Part shown: piece after piece, positions 8,328 to 16,703 of the stretch
Numbering within the stretch: position 1 is the stretch's first letter
Layout: each line of letters starts with the position of its first letter
NCBI GenBank assembly: GCA_947594095.1
Contig: CANQEA010000016.1
Span: 1-21,381, forward strand
Source: an uncultured Clostridia bacterium
GTDB taxonomy: Bacteria; Bacillota_A; Clostridia; TANB77; CAG-508
Direction: 5' to 3'
Length of the DNA stretch: 21,381 bases
Notes under the pieces: model-generated
What the model was told of the DNA's origin: nothing
The model's database searches: none
Seen by the model: only the letters and a program-made list of their open reading frames with translations
Position numbers and translations under genes: made by a program

Positions 8328-8490
8328 TAAATTTGTACGATTTTTCTGTTGCCTAAATCAACGGTAAGCCCATCTTACCTCAACTATTATTAGTTGCATT
8401 GCAGACCCTTATGTTCTGCTTTAATTTTTAGGTTATTGTAACGGTCGTACCCGTCTTACGAATTCTAAATGAATCGTAACTATTATTATT
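8284..8490 (-). ncRNA. Structured RNA of about 200 nt, class not recognised (leader or stand-alone)
   Basis: A strong minus-strand promoter and a terminator bracket a segment that folds as a branched structure. Closing helix: 8471-8480 with 8335-8343. Hairpin A: GTAA/TTAC plus CGG/CCG (8438-8459). Inner helix: TTTAGG with CCTAAA (8427-8432 with 8352-8357). Inside it are hairpin B (GCAGA/TCTGC, 8401-8419), hairpin C (CAACTA/TAGTTG, 8381-8396) and hairpin D (GGTAAG/CTTACC, 8363-8379). I could not match it to the TPP, SAM, FMN, lysine, cobalamin, T-box, ydaO, SRP or RNase P consensus. It could be a riboswitch or attenuator for the downstream PBECR4-like gene, or an independent RNA such as a 6S- or raiA-type RNA. 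Confidence 0.6.
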
Positions 8491-8496
8491 ATACTT

Positions 8497-8525
8497 ATTA
8501 TAAATCTTTTTATTCCAACTGTCAA
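8497..8525 (-). promoter_or_regulatory. Strong promoter for the structured RNA
   Basis: On the minus strand TTGACA (8525-8520) and TATAAT (8502-8497) are exactly 17 bp apart, a full consensus. No gene lies directly downstream. The first transcribed feature is the structured RNA, with a start expected near 8490. Confidence 0.8.
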
Positions 8526-8643
8526 TATGTTTTTTACAATTATATAACATAAGTAATGTTAATTTTAAGATATGTCCCCAACGCGACATAATTTCATAAA
8601 TAAATAGTACCCAATAAATAATATTAAGTAAACGTTGTTAAAA

Positions 8644-8711
8644 TGTGAATAATTATAATATAAAAAACATATAAAAATAAGTTATTCACAAAGTTATCCA
8701 CATTATCCACA
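8644..8711. promoter_or_regulatory. Cluster of four DnaA boxes
   Basis: TTATCCACA occurs twice in tandem (8694-8702, 8703-8711), with TTATTCACA just before (8682-8690). An inverted copy, TGTGAATAA, lies at 8644-8652. The 29 bases between the inverted and first direct box are almost pure A/T. All match the bacterial DnaA box TTATNCACA. The cluster lies between divergent transcripts. It could be a DnaA-binding regulatory cluster, a titration site or part of a replication origin. dnaA and dnaN are not in the window. Confidence 0.7.
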
Positions 8712-8797
8712 AAAAAATAAAAACTGTGTAAAGAATGAAAAATGTAAAAAAGAGTAAACATAAGTTGCAAAACATCACAAAAAAGTGAAAAAAACAA

Positions 8798-8803
8798 TAT
8801 AAT
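8798..8803 (+). promoter_or_regulatory. Possible -10 box for the rhodanese gene
   Basis: A perfect TATAAT lies 58 bases before the rhodanese start. No good -35 is found at 17 bp (TCACAA). A small hairpin AAAGGGC/GCCTTT (about 8810-8827) followed by a T run at 8837-8842 lies in the leader and might attenuate transcription. Confidence 0.35.
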
Positions 8804-8861
8804 AATAGTAAAGGGCGAAATGCCTTTAAATAAGCTTTTTTAGAAACGGAGAGACATAATA

Positions 8862-9200
8862 ATGTTAAATAAACTTAAATATATTATGAAAAAAAGATTA
8901 ACAAGAAGTATGGATAAATATGATATAGATGAACAAGAACTATATAATATGCAAAAACAAGGTGCTAAAATTATAGATGTTAGAAGTCCACAAGAATATA
9001 AAGAAAATCATATTGATGGAGCAATATTAATTCCAGAATATGAGTTAAAATCAAAAGCTAAAGAAATACTATTAGATAAAGATGAAATAATTGTTGTTTA
9101 TTGTTCAAGTGGAATTAGAAGTAAAAGAGCTCAGCAAACTTTAAACAAAATGGGATATAATAATGTGTTTAATTTATATAATGGTTTAGAAAAGTATTGA
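8862..9200 (+). CDS. Rhodanese-like domain protein
   Basis: This is a single-domain rhodanese of 112 residues, a predicted sulfurtransferase or persulfide carrier. The domain runs from about residue 25. It shows DVRSPQEY, DGAILIPEYEL and the active-site loop CSSGIRS, whose cysteine is residue 81. The basic N-terminus, MLNKLKYIMKKRLTRSMDKYD, precedes the domain and has no clear signal or membrane segment. GGAG lies ten bases before the ATG. The gene stands alone after the DnaA boxes and ends 102 bases before lepA, which has its own promoter. The substrate cannot be inferred. Confidence 0.88.
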   Translation: MLNKLKYIMKKRLTRSMDKYDIDEQELYNMQKQGAKIIDVRSPQEYKENHIDGAILIPEYELKSKAKEILLDKDEIIVVYCSSGIRSKRAQQTLNKMGYNNVFNLYNGLEKY

Positions 9201-9231
9201 ATTTTTTATAATATAATTAATAAAAAATTTA

Positions 9232-9260
9232 TTGCGTAACTAATTGTAATATGATAAAAT
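9232..9260 (+). promoter_or_regulatory. Promoter of lepA and following genes
   Basis: TTGCGT (9232-9237) and TAAAAT (9255-9260) are 17 bp apart, with an upstream TG making an extended -10. The start of lepA is about 35 bases beyond the predicted transcription start. Confidence 0.5.
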
Positions 9261-9302
9261 ATAAACGAAAAATTAAAACCTAGAAGAAAGGCTGTATAAA
9301 AT

Positions 9303-11114
9303 ATGGATGAACGTAGGGCACATATTAGAAATTTTAGTATTATAGCTCATATAGACCATGGAAAATCAACTCTAGCAGATAGATTAATTGAAATGACAGG
9401 AGTTCTTTCTAAAAGAGAAATGGAAAGTCAAGTATTAGACAATATGGATATAGAAAGAGAAAGAGGAATTACAATAAAATCTCAAGCTGTTAGAATGATT
9501 TATAAAGCTAAAGATGGACAAGAATATATATTAAATTTAATAGATACTCCAGGGCATGTTGATTTTAATTATGAAGTATCAAGGAGTTTGGCAGCATGTG
9601 ATGGAGCAGTTTTGGTTGTAGATAGCAGTCAAGGGGTAGAAGCACAAACACTTGCAAATGTATATCTAGCAATAGATAATAACTTAGAAATATTACCAGT
9701 TTTAAACAAAATAGATTTACCAAATGCAAGAGTAGAAGAAGTAAAACACGAAATTGAAGAGATTATTGGACTTCCAGCAATGGACAGCCCTTGCATTTCC
9801 GCAAAATCTGGATTAAATGTAGAAGAAGTATTAGAGCGTATTGTAACAGACCTTCCAGCTCCAAAAGGAGATGAAAATGCAAAAACAAAATGCTTAATAT
9901 TTGATTCGTATTATGATAATTACAAAGGAGCAGTTGCACATATAAGAGTTTTTGATGGAACTGTAAAAGTAGGAGACACAATTAAACTTATGGCAACAAA
10001 TAAAGTATTTACAGTTGCAGAAGTTGGATATTTTGTTCCAGGTTCATATATGCCAGCACAAGAAATAAAAGCAGGAGAAGTTGGGTACATTGCAGCAAGC
10101 ATAAAAAGTATTTCAGATATACATGTAGGTGATACCATAACTCTAGAAAATAATCCAGCAGATGAACCACTTAAAGGTTATAAAAAAGTAACACCAATGG
10201 TGTATTGTGGTTTATATCCAATTGATGGTAGCGAATATGAAAATTTGAAAGAAGCACTAGAAAAGTTAAAATTAAATGATGCTGCTTTAGAGTACGAGCC
10301 AGAAGCATCAGGTGCATTAGGCTTTGGATTTCGCTGTGGATTTTTAGGATTGTTACATTTAGAAATAATAGAAGAAAGACTAGATAGAGAGTTTGACCTA
10401 GGATTGATTACAACTGCACCATCTGTTATTTATAAAGTATACAAAACAGATGGACAAGTTTTAGAATTATATAATCCAGAAGATTTACCACCTGCTCAAG
10501 AAATATCATATATTGAAGAACCATTTGTTACAGCAAATATTTTAACTCCAAAAGATTATGTTGGAAATATAATGGAACTATGCCAAAGAAGGCGTGGAAT
10601 ATATATTGACATGAAGTACTTGGATGAAAATAGAGTAACACTTGTTTATGAAATGCCATTAAATGAAATTATTTATGACTTTTTTGATAACTTAAAATCT
10701 AAAACTAAAGGTTACGCATCACTTGACTATGAGTTTAAAGATTATAGAAAATCTAATTTGGTAAAATTAGATATCCACATAAATGGAGAAAGAGTTGATG
10801 CTTTAAGTTTTATTGTGCATAAAGATGGAGCTTATGATAGAGGCAAAAAAATGGTAGAAAAATTAAAAACAGTTATTCCAAGAAAATTATTTAAAATACC
10901 AATTCAAGCAGCAATAGGTGGACAAATTATAGCAAGAGAAACAATTTCTGCAATGAGAAAAGATGTTTTAGCTAAATGTTATGGTGGAGATGTTACTAGA
11001 AAGAAAAAGCTTTTGGAAAAACAAAAACGAGGAAAAAAGAAGATGCGTGAGATTGGAAATGTGGAAATACCACAGGAGGCGTTTTTGAGTGTTCTTAAAC
11101 TAGATGATGAATAG
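9303..11114 (+). CDS. lepA: Elongation factor 4 (LepA)
   Basis: This is a ribosome-associated translational GTPase that acts on stalled or pre-translocation ribosomes. The 603-residue length is standard. G1 is [14 protein letters not shown] near residue 15. The DTPGH and NKID motifs follow, then domain II, two EF-G-like domains and the LepA-specific C-terminal domain ending in [26 protein letters not shown] ribosome site lies about ten bases upstream of the ATG. Arginine is encoded by AGA, CGT, CGC and CGA here but never by CGG, and the frame is intact throughout. rlmB starts 14 bases downstream, so the two are co-transcribed. Confidence 0.97.
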   Translation: MDERRAHIRNFSIIAHIDHGKSTLADRLIEMTGVLSKREMESQVLDNMDIERERGITIKSQAVRMIYKAKDGQEYILNLIDTPGHVDFNYEVSRSLAACDGAVLVVDSSQGVEAQTLANVYLAIDNNLEILPVLNKIDLPNARVEEVKHEIEEIIGLPAMDSPCISAKSGLNVEEVLERIVTDLPAPKGDENAKTKCLIFDSYYDNYKGAVAHIRVFDGTVKVGDTIKLMATNKVFTVAEVGYFVPGSYMPAQEIKAGEVGYIAASIKSISDIHVGDTITLENNPADEPLKGYKKVTPMVYCGLYPIDGSEYENLKEALEKLKLNDAALEYEPEASGALGFGFRCGFLGLLHLEIIEERLDREFDLGLITTAPSVIYKVYKTDGQVLELYNPEDLPPAQEISYIEEPFVTANILTPKDYVGNIMELCQRRRGIYIDMKYLDENRVTLVYEMPLNEIIYDFFDNLKSKTKGYASLDYEFKDYRKSNLVKLDIHINGERVDALSFIVHKDGAYDRGKKMVEKLKTVIPRKLFKIPIQAAIGGQIIARETISAMRKDVLAKCYGGDVTRKKKLLEKQKRGKKKMREIGNVEIPQEAFLSVLKLDDE

Positions 11115-11128
11115 GAAAGGATTAAAAA

Positions 11129-11890
11129 ATGAAAGAAAATATACGAGAAGACACTGACATTATTGTTGGAAGAAATTCTGTACTAGAATTACTAGAAAGT
11201 GGAAAAGATATTAATAAAATATTTATTACTAAAGGTGAAAGACATGGTTCTATTAATAAAATAATTGCAAAAGCAAAAGAAAAGAAAGTAATTATTGTTG
11301 AAAAAGATAAAAGGCAGATGCAAGAAATTGCTCAAACTCAAAATTATCAAGGAGTTATTGCAATTGTTCCACCTTTTGAATATTGTGAAGTAGAAGATAT
11401 TTTACAAGTTGCAAAGGAAAAAAATGAAGACCCATTTGTTATTTTGCTAGATGGAATAGAAGACCCACATAATTTAGGCTCAATTATTAGAACAGCAGAA
11501 ACAGCAGGGGTACATGGTGTAATCATTCCAAAAAGAAGAGCTGCACAAGTTAATAGCACAGTAAATAAAGCATCAAGTGGGGCAGTAGAACATATGAAAA
11601 TTGCAAGAGTAACCAATTTAACAGACACAATAGAATATCTAAAAAAAGAAGGGCTTTGGATTTGTGGGACAGATATTAATACAGATAAATATTATTATGA
11701 CCAAGATTTAACAGGGCCACTTGCAATTGTAATTGGAAATGAAGGAAGCGGAATGAGTGAAAAGGTAAAAAAGAATTGTGACTTTTTAGTTAAAATTCCA
11801 ATGAAAGGGAAAGTTACTTCTTTAAATGCATCAGTTTCAGCAGGAATTATTGTATATGAATCACTAAAACAAAGATTAGTACAAAAATAA
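11129..11890 (+). CDS. rlmB: TrmH-family 23S rRNA 2'-O-methyltransferase
   Basis: This is a SPOUT methyltransferase of the RlmB type, which methylates the ribose of a guanosine in 23S rRNA (G2251 in E. coli). It is 253 residues. The N-terminal substrate-binding domain begins IVGRNSVLELLESGKDINKI. The knotted catalytic domain shows LDGIEDPHNLGSIIRTAE, NEGSGMS and IPMKGKVTSLNASVSAGI, the three TrmH motifs. An AGGAAAGG ribosome site overlaps the end of lepA. In Bacillota the same family also includes YacO-type tRNA/rRNA enzymes, so exact site specificity is not certain. Confidence 0.9.
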   Translation: MKENIREDTDIIVGRNSVLELLESGKDINKIFITKGERHGSINKIIAKAKEKKVIIVEKDKRQMQEIAQTQNYQGVIAIVPPFEYCEVEDILQVAKEKNEDPFVILLDGIEDPHNLGSIIRTAETAGVHGVIIPKRRAAQVNSTVNKASSGAVEHMKIARVTNLTDTIEYLKKEGLWICGTDINTDKYYYDQDLTGPLAIVIGNEGSGMSEKVKKNCDFLVKIPMKGKVTSLNASVSAGIIVYESLKQRLVQK

Positions 11891-11914
11891 GCTATGTTTG
11901 AAAGGAGAATTGTT

Positions 11915-13732
11915 ATGACGCCAAGAAGAAAGAAAAAAGTTCTAATTATAACCATAATTGTTATTTTGGTTTTAGCGTTAATAGGAGGATTTGTTGCTCT
12001 ATATTTAACCACAGATATGTTTAAATCAAGTAAATCTTTATTTGAAAAATATATTTCTCAAAATGCTGGGAATATAGAAGTTTTTATAGGTTCTAATGAA
12101 GAATTAGAGCATACTCAACAACAAAGTGCCTATAATACAAAAACAGAACTAAGTATTGATTATGCTCAAGGTGAAAACAAAGAAAATAAAATAAATAATT
12201 TAAAGTGGCAAGGGGATAAAATCGTAGATGAAAATGACAACTACCAGTATAATGAAATGAAACTTACACAAGGTGAAGATGATATTTTAGATATTGAATA
12301 TGTTCAAAATAATGATCTATATGGTATTAAAATAAATGACCTTTTTGAAAAATACTTAGCTTTTGAAAACAATGATTTAGAAAGCATTTATAAAAGTCTA
12401 GGAATATATGAAGAAATAATAAAAAATTTACCAGATGAAATTACCTTTGAAGAAGACAACAATATAAAATTATTTACAGACGAAGAAATTCAAACAGTGC
12501 AAAATAAATATCTAAATTTATTGATAAACAATAAATATTCTAACAATTATTCTAAATCTAATGAGCAAATTACTATAAATGGTCAAAATATAAATACTAC
12601 AGCATATAGTCTTTCTATGACAAAAGAACAATTAAATAACATTTATATTGAAATTCTAGAATCTGTGAAACAAGATGAAATTATTTTAGGGAAAGTAAGA
12701 AGCTTGCAAGATAGTGCGTTAAAATACGTAAGTCAGGATACATCATTTGAAGATAGTTTTAAAAGTAAAATAGATGAGATAATAAATGATATTAAAAATA
12801 ATAATATAGGAACTCAAGAATGTAAAATTGTAGTTTATCACAGTAACAAGAAAACAGTTAGAACTGCTATAATAACAGACGAATATGAGTTTAATTTAGA
12901 CATCTTGAATAATTCATTTATGCAAATACGATATAAAACAAGTGTAGAAGAACAAAATTTAGAAATTGTAAAAAGTGAGAATGAATGTAAAACAAGTTTC
13001 CTAAATCAAACAAAAGATAATATTCAAAAATGGGAATTATCTCAAAATAATGGGCAATCTGAGAATGGAGAAACTAAAAACAATAAATTAACTATAGAAA
13101 ATGGAGAAAACAAATTAGAAATAAATTTAAATGAAGAAATAAATGATATTAAAGAGCAAAAGAAAAAAGTTGAATTAGATAATGATAATAGTATTATAAT
13201 AAATGATTTAAAAGATGAAGAGCTAAAAGATACTTTAACAAATGTGCAAGAAGAAATAATGACAGAGCTAACAGAAGTTTTAACTAAAATTGATATAGAG
13301 AATGTACAAAAAATATTAAATGACTTAGGAATCGTTAAATCAGCTGTATCAATTGAAAGAACACAGATGACTGAAAACGAAAAAAATAGATTTAATACTC
13401 AATTAGAATTTTATACAGGAACAAATTTAGGACCAGAAACTGTATTAGAACTATTAGAATATAGCAAAGACAATTTGCTTGGAATAGAATTCCCATCTAA
13501 TACTGAGCTAAGACTTAATTTAGATTTAAATGAAAATAAGGACACAAATATTTATACAAAAATTAAAGACATTCTTATAAGTGATGATGAAAATAAAAAA
13601 ATATATGATCAACTTATAGAATTCTATACTGAAAATAAAGGAAACAAACACCATGAAATAAAAATAAATTATAATCAAGAAACAGGTTTAGCAGACAATA
13701 TTTCAATTATAATTGAAAAAGATAAAAAATAG
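11915..13732 (+). CDS. Membrane-anchored extracellular protein of unknown function
   Basis: I do not recognise this 605-residue protein. I start it at ATG 11915, seven bases after AAAGGAG. An earlier in-frame ATG at 11894 lacks a ribosome site. The N-terminus MTPRRKKKV is basic and followed by one hydrophobic helix (about residues 9-32) with no lipobox, so the rest is predicted to lie outside the cell. The remainder is very rich in Asn, Glu, Asp and Lys, with beta-prone stretches such as TINGQNINTTAYSLSMTKEQ. It contains only one cysteine pair's worth of Cys and no catalytic motif I can identify. The gene follows rlmB by 24 bases and precedes the hydrolase by 44. A role in the envelope is a guess from topology. 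Confidence 0.85.
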   Translation: MTPRRKKKVLIITIIVILVLALIGGFVALYLTTDMFKSSKSLFEKYISQNAGNIEVFIGSNEELEHTQQQSAYNTKTELSIDYAQGENKENKINNLKWQGDKIVDENDNYQYNEMKLTQGEDDILDIEYVQNNDLYGIKINDLFEKYLAFENNDLESIYKSLGIYEEIIKNLPDEITFEEDNNIKLFTDEEIQTVQNKYLNLLINNKYSNNYSKSNEQITINGQNINTTAYSLSMTKEQLNNIYIEILESVKQDEIILGKVRSLQDSALKYVSQDTSFEDSFKSKIDEIINDIKNNNIGTQECKIVVYHSNKKTVRTAIITDEYEFNLDILNNSFMQIRYKTSVEEQNLEIVKSENECKTSFLNQTKDNIQKWELSQNNGQSENGETKNNKLTIENGENKLEINLNEEINDIKEQKKKVELDNDNSIIINDLKDEELKDTLTNVQEEIMTELTEVLTKIDIENVQKILNDLGIVKSAVSIERTQMTENEKNRFNTQLEFYTGTNLGPETVLELLEYSKDNLLGIEFPSNTELRLNLDLNENKDTNIYTKIKDILISDDENKKIYDQLIEFYTENKGNKHHEIKINYNQETGLADNISIIIEKDKK

Positions 13733-13776
13733 AAAATACAGTTAATTGTATATCTTTAATAAGGAATGAGAAAAAT

Positions 13777-14661
13777 ATGAAACCAATAAAAATAGTTATG
13801 ATAATAATATTAAGTATTGCATTACTATTTGGGTTATTTGCAGTTTATTATTTAACATCAGATATTGAAAGTAAAATTCCCAAAGAAATACAGGCTACAT
13901 GTGAATTAGAAGTACAAGAATATATGCAAAGAAAAGTATTTGTTGTAAAACCTAAAAATGTAGAATCTAAAAAAACTATTTTATACTTTCATGGTGGTGC
14001 ATATATGGGAGAAGCAACAAGTAATCATTGGAATTTTATAGAGAAAGTAGTAAATGATACAAATGCAACTGTTATTTTGCCAGATTATCCATTAGCCCCA
14101 AAATACAATTATAAAGATGTATTTCAAATGATAGTTCCATTATATAAAGAAATAATTGAAAGAGTAGAAACTAGTAATTTAATTATTATGGGAGATTCAG
14201 CAGGTGGAGGAATGAGTTTAGCCCTAATTGAAAAATTGTCAGAACAAAAAGAAAAGCTTCCAAGTAAAACTATACTTATATCTCCTTGGCTAGATGTAAG
14301 ACTTGAAAATGAAGAAATTCCAGAAGTTGAAAAAAGAGATAAAGAACTAAATAAAGATGCATTAAAGTTAGCAGGAATATCTTATGCAGCAGAAGATGGA
14401 ATGGATAGCTATTTAGTTAATCCAATAGATGGTGATTTATCTAAAGTTGAAAATATTTATATATTTACTGGAACAAATGACATTTTAAATCCAGATGCAC
14501 ATCTTTTAATAGAAAAAGCACAAAAGGTTGGAACTGAAATTAATTTAAAAGAATATGATGGAGCAGCTCATATTTGGTTAATAGAAAATAATTGTGAAAA
14601 AGAATTAGTAGATAAAGCATATAACGATTTAGTACAATTAATAGGAGAGGAATGTGATTAA
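13777..14661 (+). CDS. Alpha/beta hydrolase (HSL-like), membrane-anchored
   Basis: This is a predicted esterase/lipase of the hormone-sensitive-lipase-like alpha/beta hydrolase-3 type, 294 residues. One N-terminal membrane helix (about 5-25, IVMIIILSIALLFGLFAVYY) probably places the enzyme outside the membrane. The oxyanion-hole motif HGGAY starts at His72. The nucleophile elbow GDSAGGG has Ser141. Catalytic Asp is likely Asp235 in GTNDILNPDA, and His265 in AAHIWL completes the triad. The substrate is unknown, probably a carboxylic ester. It is followed after two bases by a condensation-fold acyltransferase, suggesting both act on the same acylated metabolite or lipid. Confidence 0.88.
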   Translation: MKPIKIVMIIILSIALLFGLFAVYYLTSDIESKIPKEIQATCELEVQEYMQRKVFVVKPKNVESKKTILYFHGGAYMGEATSNHWNFIEKVVNDTNATVILPDYPLAPKYNYKDVFQMIVPLYKEIIERVETSNLIIMGDSAGGGMSLALIEKLSEQKEKLPSKTILISPWLDVRLENEEIPEVEKRDKELNKDALKLAGISYAAEDGMDSYLVNPIDGDLSKVENIYIFTGTNDILNPDAHLLIEKAQKVGTEINLKEYDGAAHIWLIENNCEKELVDKAYNDLVQLIGEECD

Positions 14662-14663
14662 TT

Positions 14664-15953
14664 GTGAAATCACAAAAATTATATTGGAGGAAATTAGATA
14701 ATTCTGCAAAAATATTTCCAATTTCCAGTGGAAAAAAATATAGTACTGTGTTTAGACTTTCTGCTGTTTTAAAAGAAGAAGTAAAGCCAGAGATATTAGA
14801 AAAAGCTGTAAAAATTGCATTAGAAAGATATAAATCTTTTAAAGTTAGAATGAAAAAAGGCTTTTTTTGGAATTATTTTGAGCATAATACAAAAGACCCA
14901 ATAATAGAAATTGAAAATAATTATCCTTGTAAATATATAGATCCAAAAACTAATAATAATTATTTATTTAAAGTAACTTATTTTGAGAAAAAAATAAATA
15001 TTGATATATTTCATTCATTAACAGATGGAAATAGTGGGATGTTATTTTTTAAAGAAATAATATACACATATTTAGAATTATTACATCAAGATGTATTACA
15101 AGATGGTAATAGGCAACTTAGAAAAATTGATTATAATACAGAAGATAGTTACATGAAAAATTATGATAAAAAAGCAAAATCAAATGCTTCTTCTAAAAAA
15201 GCATATAAAATTAGAGGTAACAAATTAAAACTTGGAGCAGTTAGTGCAACTCACATAATAATGGATTTAGAAGCTTTGCAAAAAGAGGCAAAAAAATATG
15301 AAGCAACAATTACACAATATTTATCATCTGTTTTAATCTATTCTATATATGAAGAAAACTATAAAAAACATCAAGATAACAAACCAATTAAAGTATGTAT
15401 ACCTGTAAACCTAAAAAAATATTTTCCATCTAAAACAATGTCTAATTTCTTTTCATATATCACTATAGAAGCGGAAATGAAAAGAGATAATTTAGATACT
15501 TTTGATAAAATCATACAGTTTGTAAAAGATGACTTTAAAAAGAGACTTACAAAGGAAGAAATAATAAAGACAATGTCTGCAAATGTAAAAATAGGAAATA
15601 ATCCATTTATTAAAATTGTTCCATTGTTTTTGAAAACAACATTAGTAAGGATTGGCTATATTGAAATTAGAAAATATACAACAACTACATTTTCTAATAT
15701 AGGAAGAATGGGAATCATAGGTAAATATCAAGACTATATAGACTATTTTTTAATGTTGATTGCTCCAGAACCTTTTGAAAAAATAAAATGTTCTAGCTGT
15801 AGTTTTGAAAATAAAATGGCATTTACTTTTACTTCTGTATTAGCAAATAATGATATAGAAAAATGCTTTAGCAAGTTTTTAAGTGAAAAAGGAATTAATA
15901 TACAAATAGAAAGTAATGGTGTTTTAGATGATATATCCCCAAATGTTAAATAG
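14664..15953 (+). CDS. Condensation-fold acyltransferase (alcohol acetyltransferase-like)
   Basis: This is a predicted CoA-dependent O-acyltransferase of the chloramphenicol acetyltransferase/condensation superfamily, 429 residues. The N-terminal half contains HSLTDG (His117, Asp121, Gly122), the HxxxDG catalytic motif. The C-terminal half has the FSNIGRMG and KIVPLFLKTT stretches seen in bacterial alcohol acetyltransferase-like proteins. The start is GTG at 14664. GGAGAGG lies 13 bases upstream inside the hydrolase gene, which is somewhat far. The end overlaps the DUF6320 gene by 26 bases. Acyl donor and acceptor are unknown. A related arrangement with an alpha/beta hydrolase and DUF6320 occurs in other Clostridia (from memory, not checked). 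Confidence 0.8.
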   Translation: MKSQKLYWRKLDNSAKIFPISSGKKYSTVFRLSAVLKEEVKPEILEKAVKIALERYKSFKVRMKKGFFWNYFEHNTKDPIIEIENNYPCKYIDPKTNNNYLFKVTYFEKKINIDIFHSLTDGNSGMLFFKEIIYTYLELLHQDVLQDGNRQLRKIDYNTEDSYMKNYDKKAKSNASSKKAYKIRGNKLKLGAVSATHIIMDLEALQKEAKKYEATITQYLSSVLIYSIYEENYKKHQDNKPIKVCIPVNLKKYFPSKTMSNFFSYITIEAEMKRDNLDTFDKIIQFVKDDFKKRLTKEEIIKTMSANVKIGNNPFIKIVPLFLKTTLVRIGYIEIRKYTTTTFSNIGRMGIIGKYQDYIDYFLMLIAPEPFEKIKCSSCSFENKMAFTFTSVLANNDIEKCFSKFLSEKGINIQIESNGVLDDISPNVK

Positions 15954-16491
15954 TAAAAAAACAAATTCTATAATTAAAATTGGAATTGCTGTTACTCTTT
16001 TTATTTCTATTTTATTAGTTATAATTAACAGAGTGATAACCCCAGAGCTTCATTGGGCAGCAATAGTAAACAGTGGAATTGTATATGTATGGGTTACAGT
16101 TGTTTATTCAATAAATAGGAATAGAAATATGGCTGCACATGTATTACTTCAACTAGTTGCAATTGCAGCACTTATAACTTACATAGATTATGTACTAGGC
16201 TTTAAAGGTTGGTCTATTAATATTGGAATTCCAATTTTAATAATGATTGCAAATATTACAATGCTTGTATTAACAATAGTTAGTTATAAAAAATATGTAC
16301 AGTATGCTATTTGCCAACTTATTATTTGTGCATTCAGTATGCTCCCAATATTTTTTATAACAGAACATATGGTAAATGATAAAACTTTAAGTATTGTTGC
16401 AACATCTATTTCTGTTGTTAATTTTTTAATTACAATCTGTCTGTCTGCTAAAGATGTTAAGGAGGCTATTGTTCGAAATTTTCATATATAA
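15928..16491 (+). CDS. DUF6320-like membrane protein, lacking the N-terminal zinc ribbon
   Basis: This 187-residue protein has about five membrane helices. Features such as ELHWAAIVNSGIVYVWVTV, RNRNMAAHVLLQLVAIAAL and GFKGWSINIGIPI recall DUF6320. Family members as I know them usually begin with a Cys-rich zinc ribbon before the membrane part; here that part is absent and the frame begins inside the end of the acyltransferase gene. ATG 15928 and ATG 15943 are both possible starts, neither with a strong ribosome site, so translation is probably coupled. It may anchor or assist the acyltransferase. The function is unknown. Confidence 0.7.
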   Translation: MIYPQMLNSKKTNSIIKIGIAVTLFISILLVIINRVITPELHWAAIVNSGIVYVWVTVVYSINRNRNMAAHVLLQLVAIAALITYIDYVLGFKGWSINIGIPILIMIANITMLVLTIVSYKKYVQYAICQLIICAFSMLPIFFITEHMVNDKTLSIVATSISVVNFLITICLSAKDVKEAIVRNFHI

Positions 16492-16517
16492 TATAAAATT
16501 ATGTAGAGAGGGAAAAT

Positions 16518-16703
16518 ATGAGCGCAGTTGTTGAAAAAAGTTTAATTGTTCGAAGAGAAAGTAAATTTGATATAATAAGAAATAGTTTGCTTAAACTTTT
16601 TTGGGGTAAAGATTATGATTTATTTTATAAAATGAATAATTTATTAAGACCGAGAAGGCCAAATACAAGTCAAATTGTAATACCTGGAAGAAAGGATTTT
16701 TAA
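16518..16703 (+). CDS. Small basic protein of unknown function, coupled to rlmN
   Basis: This 61-residue protein begins MSAVVEKSLIVRRESKFD, with an AGAGAGGG ribosome site seven bases upstream. It is basic, with a short amphipathic stretch IIRNSLLKLFWGKDYDLF and an Arg/Pro-rich segment RPRRP before the end PGRKDF. There is no cysteine motif or membrane helix. Its stop codon TAA directly abuts the rlmN ATG, so the two are translationally coupled. I do not recognise the family. Codon use matches the neighbours and the ribosome site is good, so the gene is probably real. Confidence 0.7.
   Translation: MSAVVEKSLIVRRESKFDIIRNSLLKLFWGKDYDLFYKMNNLLRPRRPNTSQIVIPGRKDF

Noticed and set aside
8335..8480. 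The structured RNA as tmRNA, RNase P or SRP RNA
   Set aside because: The hallmark sequences of these RNAs (the tRNA-like 3' end, GAGGAAAGUC and the SRP tetraloop region) are absent.
15743..15964. Open frame of 73 codons opposite the end of the acyltransferase gene
   Set aside because: It is antisense to a well-supported gene, with no ribosome site and no motif.
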